Positions 1 to 5,117 of a stretch of 7,322 nt of DNA are shown piece by piece (the first letter of the stretch is position 1; each line of letters starts with the position of its first letter). The notes beneath the pieces were generated by a model. The model worked only from the letters and a program-made list of their open reading frames with translations. It did not search any database and was not told where the DNA came from. The DNA comes from WHTG01 sp035540515 (GTDB lineage: Bacteria; Actinomycetota; Nitriliruptoria; Euzebyales; Egibacteraceae), in contig DATLGM010000207.1 of the NCBI GenBank assembly GCA_035540515.1, positions 1-7,322 of the forward strand, read 5' to 3'. A program made the translations under genes and the position numbers.

Positions 1-55
1 TCGGATCCGGCGTCTTGGGGCCGGGCGTCTTGGGGTCGGGTCGCTTCGGGTCGGG
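1..55 (-). repeat. 15-bp tandem repeat encoding PDPKT/PGPKT/PDPKR units
   Basis: Units at 11-25 and 26-40 differ by one base. The unit at 41-55 is more diverged and 1-10 is a poor partial copy. Translated on the minus strand they give five-residue Pro/Lys units. The array continues towards or past the left edge, so the copy number is unknown. Repeats of this kind usually form extended linkers and can change length by slippage. Confidence 0.7.
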
Positions 56-706
56 CGTCGTGGTGGGCGGCGGCTTCGGCTTGCTGCGCGGGTACGCAAG
101 CCAGCGTCCGTCGCCGGTGCGCAGCACGTAGCCGTCAGCGCCGTCCTCGCGCCGTGCGATGCCGACGACCGTCACGTCGCCGCGCGGGCGGCCGTGGGGC
201 TTGGCTGTGCCGAAGGCTGCGACCATGCCGCGCTCGCCGGCGACCCAGTAGCCGTCCCCAGCGCTGTTGGCGAGCATGCCGACAGCGCGCAGCCGGCGGG
301 AGCCGTGGTGCTGCGCCTGCCCGAAGGCATGGACCGTGCCGCCGGCGTCCAGGACCCAGTAGCCGGTCTGCGACGGGTGGGCGGCAAGTCCCACCAGCTC
401 ACGCTCGGTGGTTGGCGACCCCAGCGACGGCGCCCCCTCGAGCCCCAGAACCCCGCGGGACGTCAAGACCCAGAACCCGCCCTCGGTGCCGTTGTTCGCG
501 GCGTAGGCACGGATCTGCTTCCACCAACCGCGGCCCCCGTCGCCGCCTCCGCCACCCCGTCCGCGGTCGTTGCCGCCATCACGGTGATGCGCGGCAGTGG
601 CCGGGGCGGCCGGCGCCTCGCCGGCGTGTGCTCCGGCGGTGGGCAGGGCAAACATCACGGCGGCGGTGACCATCACGGCCACGCGCCGCGCAACGGTGAA
701 CGACAT
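1..706 (-). CDS. Secreted repeat protein with YW...AFG motifs and Pro-rich tail, 3' end beyond window
   Basis: The minus-strand frame is open from ATG at 706 to the left edge, giving 235 codons with no stop, so the gene is partial. The start is supported by AAGGA at 714-718, 7 nt upstream. Residues 1-28 look like a Sec signal peptide: Arg-rich n-region, hydrophobic core VAVMVTAAVMFALPTAG, then an AHA-like cleavage site. A Gly/Asp/Arg-rich linker follows at about 41-60. Three degenerate repeats then appear: GFWVLTSRGVLGLEGAPSLG (77-96), GYWVLDAGGTVHAFG (115-129) and GYWVAGERGMVAAFG (152-166). They resemble the GYW...DGG...FGDA..hG repeats of actinobacterial exported proteins, thought to form beta-propeller-like folds. 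From about 209 a Pro/Lys/Thr tail begins, built on PDPKT-type five-residue units, probably a wall-spanning linker to something off-window. The role is unknown; ligand binding at the cell surface is a guess. Confidence 0.85.
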   Translation of the reverse strand, partial: MSFTVARRVAVMVTAAVMFALPTAGAHAGEAPAAPATAAHHRDGGNDRGRGGGGGDGGRGWWKQIRAYAANNGTEGGFWVLTSRGVLGLEGAPSLGSPTTERELVGLAAHPSQTGYWVLDAGGTVHAFGQAQHHGSRRLRAVGMLANSAGDGYWVAGERGMVAAFGTAKPHGRPRGDVTVVGIARREDGADGYVLRTGDGRWLAYPRSKPKPPPTTTPDPKRPDPKTPGPKTPDP

Positions 707-722
707 TCACGAGTCCTTGTCT

Positions 723-745
723 GTCCGGGCTGACCAGGCCCGGAC
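723..745. promoter_or_regulatory. 8-bp inverted repeat between divergent genes
   Basis: GTCCGGGC at 723-730 and GCCCGGAC at 738-745 are perfect complements separated by 7 nt. The repeat sits 17-39 nt upstream of the secreted-protein start at 706 and about 75 nt upstream of the SRPBCC start. It could be a 5'-UTR hairpin for the minus gene or an operator acting on both genes. A TTGACG at 762-767 resembles a -35 box for the plus gene, but no convincing -10 follows at 16-18 nt, so no promoter is called. Confidence 0.4.
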
Positions 746-820
746 GCTGCGGCGGCGTGCGTTGACGGTGTTCTCGACAGATCACCCGAAAAGGTTGAAT
801 GCCAACGAAAGGAGCAAGAG

Positions 821-1243
821 ATGGCCCGCGCCTCGCAGACCGTCCGAATCCAACGTCCTGCCGCAGAGGTCTTCGACGCCTTGAACGACCCGGAGCTCGC
901 GCCGCAGTGGTCGAGCACCGTCAAGTCGGTGGACCTGTCCGGCCCGCCCAAGGTCGGGCAGACCTTCACCGTGGAAGGCAGCTTCCTGGGCGTGGGCGTC
1001 ACGATGAACTGCGAGGTCACTGATCACGACGAGCCGACGCGCTACGCCTACCGCTCGCAGTCACCACTGCGGATGACGCTGGAGTCCGACCTGGAGGCAG
1101 TAGACGGCGAGACGGATCTGACGATGACCGTCGACGTTGATCCCGGTCGGCTGTTCGCGGCTGCCGGGCCGCTGTTCAAGCGCCAGGTGCGCAAGCAGCT
1201 CGAAGGCGACCTCAAGCGGCTGAAGGCACTGCTGGAGGAGTGA
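821..1243 (+). CDS. SRPBCC family protein (polyketide cyclase/dehydrase-like)
   Basis: This 140-aa protein has the length and pattern of a single START/Bet v1-like domain. The N-terminal strand TVRIQRPAAEVFDALNDPE and the following W (PQWSSTV) are typical of SRPBCC proteins. Central beta strands follow (VGQTFTVEGSF, MNCEVTDHDEPTRYAYRS, DLTMTVDVDP), and a long amphipathic C-terminal helix (about 117-139, FKRQVRKQLEGDLKRLKALL) would close the hydrophobic cavity. The start is supported by AAAGGAG at 808-814, 6 nt before ATG. Members bind small hydrophobic ligands and some are enzymes; no catalytic residue can be assigned here, so the substrate is unknown. It is divergent from the secreted protein and convergent with the STAND gene, so it is probably monocistronic. 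No signal peptide is present, so it should be cytoplasmic. Confidence 0.9.
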   Translation: MARASQTVRIQRPAAEVFDALNDPELAPQWSSTVKSVDLSGPPKVGQTFTVEGSFLGVGVTMNCEVTDHDEPTRYAYRSQSPLRMTLESDLEAVDGETDLTMTVDVDPGRLFAAAGPLFKRQVRKQLEGDLKRLKALLEE

Positions 1244-1247
1244 CCGC

Positions 1248-3842
1248 TCAGCCGGGCGCCGGCGCAGCGACCGCTCGGGCGTAGTCGCGCGCCTGGATCG
1301 TCGTCATCTGCCGGCCGCGGTCGACCGCCGCGCGGTACTCGGCGTTGCCCAGCGCCAGCCGCGTTGCCTCCGTCAACCCGTCGAGCATGGGCCGCACATG
1401 CGGCCACGGCGACAGACCGGACCGGAACCGGACGCCGGCGGCGGCACCGAACAGCGTCGCCGCGCGCACGGGCTCGTCCCGCGCGAGCGCGACCCCCGCG
1501 AGGCCATCGAGGCCATAGGCGAAGACCTCGCCGCTCGCGCGCCCGCCCGACGTCGCCACGACCTCGTCCAGCAGGGCCGCCGCGGTGGCGACCTCGCCAC
1601 CCAGCAGTGCCGCCAGCCCCTGGTACAGCCGCGTCAAAGCGATCATCGGCGCGTTCGCGATGCGCTCGGCGTCCGCCAGCGCCGACTGCAGCAGCTGTTG
1701 CGCCGCGTCGGCGTCACCACCGTTGAGCAGCAGGTGTACGCCGTGGGAACCCGCCGCCACCGAGGCGGTGAAGAAGTCCCCGTACCGCCGCAGGACGTCG
1801 GCCGCCTCGGTCCACAGGCCGTACGCCCGGTCGGCCTCGCCGTGCCCGGCGGCAAGGCCGGCGATCATGAGGTCGGTGACCGCCACCTCGCACTCGGCGT
1901 CGTGCGCGCCGAAGACGCGGCGCGCCTCGGTCAACATGCCCGTTGCCCGGTCGTAGGAGCCCTGCTCGTACAGCAGGCACCCCATCACCCAGAACGCCTT
2001 GGCGCGGGTCAGCGGTGTCAGCTCGTCGGCGCGGGCGACGACGCCCTCCATCCAGTACCGCGCCGCGGTGACGTGGTCGTTGAGCCAGATCCAGCGCCAC
2101 ACGCTCCACGCGACCAGGGCCACATCTTCCAGCGCGTCGGCGTCGACCGCACGTTGCGCGAGCACGGTCAGGTTGCCCGCCTCAGCCTCCAGTCGCGACA
2201 GCCACCGCGGCTGGTCATGTCCGCGCAGCCCAACCCCTGCCTCCGCGCACACCGTGCGGAAGTAGGCGAGATGGCGGGCGTCGATGTCGCGTACCTCGCC
2301 CATCTCCTGCAGACGCTGGCGGGCGTAGTCGCGCACGGGGGCGAGCATGGTGAATCGCGGCTGCTCGGGATCGGACAAGTCGACGGTCACCAAGCTGGAG
2401 TCGACGAGCTCGGACAGGGCGTCGAGCATCGCGACGGTCTCGGTCGCCTCCGGGCACACGGCCTCGGCGGCGTCCAGCGTCCAGCCGTCGACGAAGGTGC
2501 TCAGCCTCGCCAGCAGACGCGCCACGTGCGGCGCAAGCAAGGCGTAACTCCACTCCATCGTCGCGCGCAGGCTGCGCTGACGTTCGGGAAGGTCCACCAA
2601 GGCGTCGGCGAGGATGTCCAGCGACCGTTCCAGCCGGGGCCGCAGCGCGGTTGGGCGCAGCAACCGTGTCCGGGCGGCAGCCAGTTCGATCGCCAGCGGG
2701 ACCCCGTCGAGGCGGCGCACGATGTCCGCCACCGCGACCATCTCATCGTCGTTCAGCGCGGCGCGGGGCAGCCCGGTCGCCTCCGCGCGAGCCAAGAACA
2801 GCTTCACGGCGTCGGCTTCGGTGACCTCCTGCATCGCATGGGGTCGTGAAGGTGGGACCGCGAGGGGCGTGACACGATGCTCGTGCTCACCGCGAAGGCG
2901 CAACAGGCGCCGCGAGGTGACCAGTACCGTCACCTCGGCGGTGAGGGACAACAGCCGGCCCACCTCGCCGGCGGCCTCCGCCACCTGCTCGAAGTTGTCC
3001 AGCACGAGAAGGACACGGCGGCCCTGCAGTGCGGAGACCAGCCGCTCCAGCGACGGCGCGGAGCCGCTGTGGACGCCGACCTCGGCGGCGATCGCAGCCA
3101 TCACCAATTCCGGCTTTGTCACGCGGGCCAGCGGCACGAAGTACACGCCGTCGGGGAACGCGTCCTCCAGTCCCCTGGCCACCTCCACGGCCAGTCGCGA
3201 CTTGCCGATGCCCCCTGCGCCAACCAGCGTGACCAGCCGGACGCTGCGTTCTGCCAGTAGCGCCCGGAGTTCGCGCACCTCGTCTTCACGCCCCACGAAC
3301 GACGTCGCCTGGTACGGCAGGGGTCGGGGTTGCCCCGGAGCGGGCCCGGCATCCACGGGCGTCAGCGCATCGGCGGCAGTCGTGGCGTCGAACCGCTCGC
3401 TGACCAGCACCGCCAGGTCCTCGGCGACGAGATCGCGCAGCTCTGCGGCAGTCGTGAACGATCGGTACGACACATCGCCGGCGTTTTGGAGCCGCTCGAC
3501 GAGCGCACGCAGCCGGGGATCACGGTCGGGTGCGGGGCGCTTGAGGTACAGCAGACGCGGCATTCCGGCGGCCAAGCGCAGCTCGTCATCGACGGTCGAG
3601 ACGTCAAGGCCTTCGGGCACGGCGCCGTACTGCTGCCAGTACACGCCGACGAAGACCTCGGACTGGCTGATGTACGCCCGCGACAGCGCCGGCGGCGGAT
3701 AGGGCCGCGCAGCCATCTCGACCATGACCGGTGTCATGCGGTGCTGCTGCACGGCGTCGCGTACCGCGGCGCGTTCCTCCGCCAGCTCGTCGAGCACGGA
3801 GCTGACGTAGACCCGCAGCCGTCGGTCGTGCGTTCGGATCAT
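1248..3842 (-). CDS. DUF4062 domain fused to STAND (NB-ARC-like) ATPase with helical repeats
   Basis: This is an 864-aa cytoplasmic protein. Residues 8-105 match DUF4062: RVYVSSVLDELAEERAAV near the start, then VFVGVYWQQYGA and STVDDELRLA. A linker leads to SFVGREDEVREL (181-192), the usual entry to a STAND/AfsR-type ATPase. Walker A is GAGGIGKS (208-215) and Walker B lies in RRVLLVLDNFEQ (275-286). A sensor-like VTVLVTSRR (304-312) and the GVPLAIELAAAR motif (380-391) follow, then a winged-helix region containing MEWSYALL (429-436). Residues from about 520 on are helical and TPR-like. There is no C-terminal LuxR HTH and no N-terminal BTAD/OmpR DNA-binding domain, unlike AfsR/SARP or LuxR-LAL regulators. 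ATG 3842 is preferred: GGAAGG lies 7 nt upstream, and a longer in-frame start at 4322 would read through the tRNA fragment and terminator. It is likely a signal-sensing switch; a defence role is possible but unproven. Confidence 0.9.
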   Translation of the reverse strand: MIRTHDRRLRVYVSSVLDELAEERAAVRDAVQQHRMTPVMVEMAARPYPPPALSRAYISQSEVFVGVYWQQYGAVPEGLDVSTVDDELRLAAGMPRLLYLKRPAPDRDPRLRALVERLQNAGDVSYRSFTTAAELRDLVAEDLAVLVSERFDATTAADALTPVDAGPAPGQPRPLPYQATSFVGREDEVRELRALLAERSVRLVTLVGAGGIGKSRLAVEVARGLEDAFPDGVYFVPLARVTKPELVMAAIAAEVGVHSGSAPSLERLVSALQGRRVLLVLDNFEQVAEAAGEVGRLLSLTAEVTVLVTSRRLLRLRGEHEHRVTPLAVPPSRPHAMQEVTEADAVKLFLARAEATGLPRAALNDDEMVAVADIVRRLDGVPLAIELAAARTRLLRPTALRPRLERSLDILADALVDLPERQRSLRATMEWSYALLAPHVARLLARLSTFVDGWTLDAAEAVCPEATETVAMLDALSELVDSSLVTVDLSDPEQPRFTMLAPVRDYARQRLQEMGEVRDIDARHLAYFRTVCAEAGVGLRGHDQPRWLSRLEAEAGNLTVLAQRAVDADALEDVALVAWSVWRWIWLNDHVTAARYWMEGVVARADELTPLTRAKAFWVMGCLLYEQGSYDRATGMLTEARRVFGAHDAECEVAVTDLMIAGLAAGHGEADRAYGLWTEAADVLRRYGDFFTASVAAGSHGVHLLLNGGDADAAQQLLQSALADAERIANAPMIALTRLYQGLAALLGGEVATAAALLDEVVATSGGRASGEVFAYGLDGLAGVALARDEPVRAATLFGAAAGVRFRSGLSPWPHVRPMLDGLTEATRLALGNAEYRAAVDRGRQMTTIQARDYARAVAAPAPG

Positions 3843-3875
3843 CGACCCGCCTTCCCGCCAGAACCTGCGTCCGCC

Positions 3876-3904
3876 ACCGTACTCCGGTCGGCTCACGCCG
3901 CCAA
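3876..3904 (-). promoter_or_regulatory. Predicted promoter of the DUF4062-STAND gene
   Basis: On the minus strand, TTGGCG (3904-3899) and TACGGT (3881-3876) are spaced by exactly 17 nt. TACGGT fits the TAnnnT pattern of actinobacterial -10 boxes. Transcription would start near 3869, leaving a leader of roughly 27 nt that contains the GGAAGG ribosome binding site. The element lies downstream of the tRNA terminator, so it would give this gene independent transcription. Confidence 0.5.
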
Positions 3905-3936
3905 CGGCGCCGTGCGCGGCTGGCCGGGCGAGAACG

Positions 3937-3961
3937 AAGAAAACCCCCGCCGTAGCGGGGG
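3937..3961 (-). terminator. Intrinsic terminator behind the tRNA-Met fragment
   Basis: CCCCCGC (3944-3950) and GCGGGGG (3955-3961) form a perfect 7-bp GC stem with a CGTA loop. On the minus strand the stem is followed by TTTTCTTC, a U-rich tail. The plus-strand side has no T run, so the terminator works for minus-strand transcription. It starts about 10 nt past the tRNA 3' end, as expected for a tRNA terminator that stayed with the displaced 3' half. Confidence 0.85.
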
Positions 3962-3971
3962 CTTCATCGAG

Positions 3972-4017
3972 TTGCGAGGGCAGGATTTGAACCTGCGACC
4001 TCCGGGTTATGAGCCCG
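3972..4017 (-). tRNA. Partial tRNA-Met(CAU): 3' half only, probable attachment-site remnant
   Basis: On the minus strand the sequence gives an anticodon arm with loop CTCATAA (4013-4007, anticodon CAT at 4011-4009) and a stem of four GC pairs. Then come a 5-nt variable loop AGGTC, a perfect T-arm (GCAGG, loop TTCAAAT, CCTGC; 3996-3980), the 3' acceptor strand CCTCGCA (3979-3973) and discriminator A (3972). No CCA follows. Upstream of 4018 there is neither a D-arm nor a TGCGAGG acceptor partner, and the fifth anticodon-stem pair (27-43) is an A-G mismatch. So this is not a working tRNA gene. A break exactly at the 5' side of the anticodon arm fits a tyrosine-recombinase crossover in the anticodon loop. 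Whether the parent was elongator or initiator tRNA-Met, or a tRNA-Ile(CAU), cannot be decided from this half. Confidence 0.85.
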
Positions 4018-4028
4018 TGATCGGCCAT

Positions 4029-4042
4029 GGTCACTGGTGACC
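4029..4042. repeat. Palindrome GGTCAC-TG-GTGACC beside the junction
   Basis: GGTCAC (4029-4034) and GTGACC (4037-4042) are perfect complements around a 2-bp centre. The palindrome starts 12 bp outside the last tRNA-matching base. A dyad here could bind an accessory or directionality protein, or form part of the recombinase arm region. This is inference from position only. Confidence 0.5.
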
Positions 4043-4045
4043 GCT

Positions 4046-4107
4046 CGTTGCCGCTAGTGCCGCTGACCTGCGGTTTTCCTGTCAAGCCGTTACCGCTGGT
4101 GTCCGCC
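4046..4107 (+). repeat. Imperfect direct repeats, possible integrase arm sites
   Basis: The copy at 4046-4065 (CGTTGCCGCTAGTGCCGCTG) and the copy at 4088-4107 (CGTTACCGCTGGTGTCCGCC) match at most positions, with start points 42 bp apart (about four helical turns). Shorter TGACCGC-like copies lie at 4039-4045 and 4110-4116. Tyrosine recombinases of the tRNA-integrating type often bind short direct repeats flanking the core, so arm-type sites are a reasonable guess. Confidence 0.4.
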
Positions 4108-4129
4108 CGTGACCGCGGGTTCCCGATCC

Positions 4130-4151
4130 GGTGTGAGCATGGTGTGAGCAT
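4130..4151 (+). repeat. Perfect 11-bp tandem duplication GGTGTGAGCAT x2
   Basis: GGTGTGAGCAT occurs at 4130-4140 and again, without a gap, at 4141-4151. The pair is bracketed by CCCGAT (4122-4127) and its complement ATCGGG (4150-4155). An 11-bp period places both copies on nearly the same face of the helix, which suits cooperative protein binding. No function can be assigned. Confidence 0.6.
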
Positions 4152-4310
4152 CGGGGGTTCCGAGCACGGATACGGAGGAGGCTTCGGCAAGGCCCCTCCG
4201 AGGCGCCGGGGACGCCCGCCGAAGAGACCCACCCCGCCGGGTGCGCTACGTGCCAGGCGATGACGGTTTGTCGAGAAACGTTCCCGCGGAAACGCCTCCC
4301 TCAACGGAGA

Positions 4311-4427
4311 GATATCCGGCAATCCATGCCGTCCGCAGGTCGAGCCGGTTGAAATTTGGGGCGGCTCCAGCCCGTGATTTCAACCGCCTCAGCCCCCGAG
4401 GTGCCACCGACGAGAAGTGCCGATATC
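4311..4427. repeat. Nested inverted repeats downstream of the DUF4160/DUF2442 genes
   Basis: CGGTTGAAAT (4346-4355) and ATTTCAACCG (4377-4386) form a perfect 10-bp inverted repeat around 21 nt. Within the loop GGGC (4359-4362) can pair with GCCC (4370-4373). Further out GATATCCGGCA (4311-4321) faces TGCCGATATC (4418-4427), complementary apart from one extra base. There is no T run after the stem on either strand, so a simple intrinsic terminator is unlikely. The outer arm ends 7 bp before the DUF2442 stop codon (4434-4436). Confidence 0.5.
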
Positions 4428-4433
4428 CCCTGG

Positions 4434-4715
4434 TCAGACGGCCGCGGGCCGGGGGACTGCGGGACGCCCCTCTTGGTACAGGGCTCGTGGCGAGATGTCG
4501 GCGCCGTTGGGCCACGTGATCGTGCCCGCGTCCTCGTCAACTGCCACGGCGCAGAACAACTCGTAGTCCTGCAACAGCGGCTCGAACGCCTCGCCCCACA
4601 GATGGGGTTCCAGATCGACGACCTTGAGCTCCCCGTCCGCGAAGCCAACCTCGACGATGTAGCGGGAGACGACGCGTACGGAGGTGACGTCCACGATTGG
4701 CTCGAAGTCAGTCAT
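4434..4715 (-). CDS. DUF2442 family protein, second gene of a two-gene cassette
   Basis: This 93-aa protein matches DUF2442: an opening beta strand pair ending in VGFADGEL (23-30), then VDLEPHLWGEAFEPLLQD (33-50) with the usual hydrophobic spacing. The family signature follows at 65-80, TITWPNGADISPRALY. The tail after 80 is short and Pro-rich. AAGGAGG at 4728-4722 sits 6 nt before the ATG, a strong ribosome binding site. The start overlaps the end of the DUF4160 gene by 8 nt (ATGACTGA), so translation is probably coupled. DUF2442 genes are commonly paired with DUF4160 genes in this order, and an antitoxin-like role has been suggested for such pairs. The sequence gives no direct evidence of toxicity or neutralisation. 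Confidence 0.85.
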   Translation of the reverse strand: MTDFEPIVDVTSVRVVSRYIVEVGFADGELKVVDLEPHLWGEAFEPLLQDYELFCAVAVDEDAGTITWPNGADISPRALYQEGRPAVPRPAAV

Positions 4716-4995
4716 CGGTCGCCTCCTTCATCTGTTCAAGGGTACCGGGGAACCGATGCGCGGCAGTCTCGCGAAACGCGCGGATGGCAAGGTCTTGGTG
4801 CTCCGTGAGCACCTCGATGATCTCCGCGAGTGTCTTGGCGGGCGGCGAGCCGTTCTTGGCCAGCACGTCGAGGGTGTCCAACGCGATGGTGCACGTCCAG
4901 CCCTTGCCACGGACGGCTACGTGTGGGCGTGCGTGAGGTTCGCTGAAGTAGAAGTGCAGCGAAGCTCCCGCCACCGAGTGCCATCGCGGACTCAT
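4708..4995 (-). CDS. DUF4160 family protein, first gene of a two-gene cassette
   Basis: This 95-aa protein matches the short DUF4160 family. After an N-terminal strand (SLHFYFSEP, 12-20) comes the signature SEPHARPHVAV (18-28), equivalent to the family's H.PPH.H. segment, then a strand pair around WTCTIALDTLDVL (33-45) and helices to the end. The ATG at 4995 is the only possible start, because an in-frame stop lies about 36 nt upstream with no ATG, GTG or TTG between. Its ribosome binding site is weak: AAGG, about 11 nt away. A perfect 10-bp palindrome abuts the start codon. It overlaps the DUF2442 gene and lies 122 bp from the recombinase stop. It is small, soluble and has no signal peptide. 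A toxin-like or maintenance role on the element is inference. Confidence 0.8.
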   Translation of the reverse strand: MSPRWHSVAGASLHFYFSEPHARPHVAVRGKGWTCTIALDTLDVLAKNGSPPAKTLAEIIEVLTEHQDLAIRAFRETAAHRFPGTLEQMKEATDD

Positions 4996-5044
4996 CGACG
5001 CGTCGCCTTGTCCAGGACCAGGTCCGAATCATCGTCCCAGGTCC
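4996..5044. promoter_or_regulatory. Palindromes upstream of the DUF4160 start, candidate operators
   Basis: CGACGCGTCG (4996-5005) is a perfect 10-bp palindrome touching the DUF4160 ATG. GGACC-A-GGTCC (5015-5025) is an 11-bp dyad just upstream, and its half CCAGGTCC (5018-5025) recurs at 5037-5044, 19 bp away. Dyads at the start of a TA-like cassette often serve autoregulation. No clear -10/-35 pair was found in 4996-5117, so the site assignment is tentative. Confidence 0.4.
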
Positions 5045-5117
5045 CTGCGACATCGACGCGGGCCTCACTTCGACGCCGAGTAGGTGCCTGGTGGTTGTCG
5101 CCGGGTACGGCGGCTTG

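Larger units (their letters stand above)
4018..4433. other. Gene-free, repeat-rich stretch next to the tRNA junction
   Basis: No open frame here has a convincing start, ribosome binding site or recognisable protein. It holds a GGTCAC-TG-GTGACC palindrome (4029-4042), a pair of imperfect 20-bp direct repeats, an 11-bp tandem duplication and a long inverted repeat, each listed separately. Such content between an integrase-side gene cluster and a tRNA junction is what attachment-site arms or element-end control sequences look like. Confidence 0.5.

Noticed and set aside
194..733. Plus-strand open frame opposite the secreted protein
   Set aside because: The minus strand codes a clear signal peptide and YW repeats over the same bases; this frame is its shadow.
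1398..2849. 483-codon plus-strand open frame
   Set aside because: It lies entirely opposite the STAND gene and has composition typical of an antisense shadow in GC-rich DNA, with no recognisable domain.
2614..3702. 362-codon plus-strand open frame
   Set aside because: Ser/Arg/Thr-rich low-complexity translation antisense to the ATPase and DUF4062 coding region; no ribosome binding site or domain.
3972..4045. Complete functional tRNA-Met gene
   Set aside because: No D-arm and no sequence pairing with the acceptor strand CCTCGCA exists upstream of the anticodon arm.
3843..4322. In-frame 160-codon N-terminal extension of the STAND gene (start at 4322)
   Set aside because: It would translate the tRNA fragment and an intrinsic terminator, has no domain content, and ATG 3842 has a good ribosome binding site and starts exactly at the DUF4062 domain.
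4241..4519. Small plus-strand open frame in the gene-free stretch
   Set aside because: Arg-rich translation without domain or ribosome binding site; it crosses the inverted repeats and the DUF2442 3' end.
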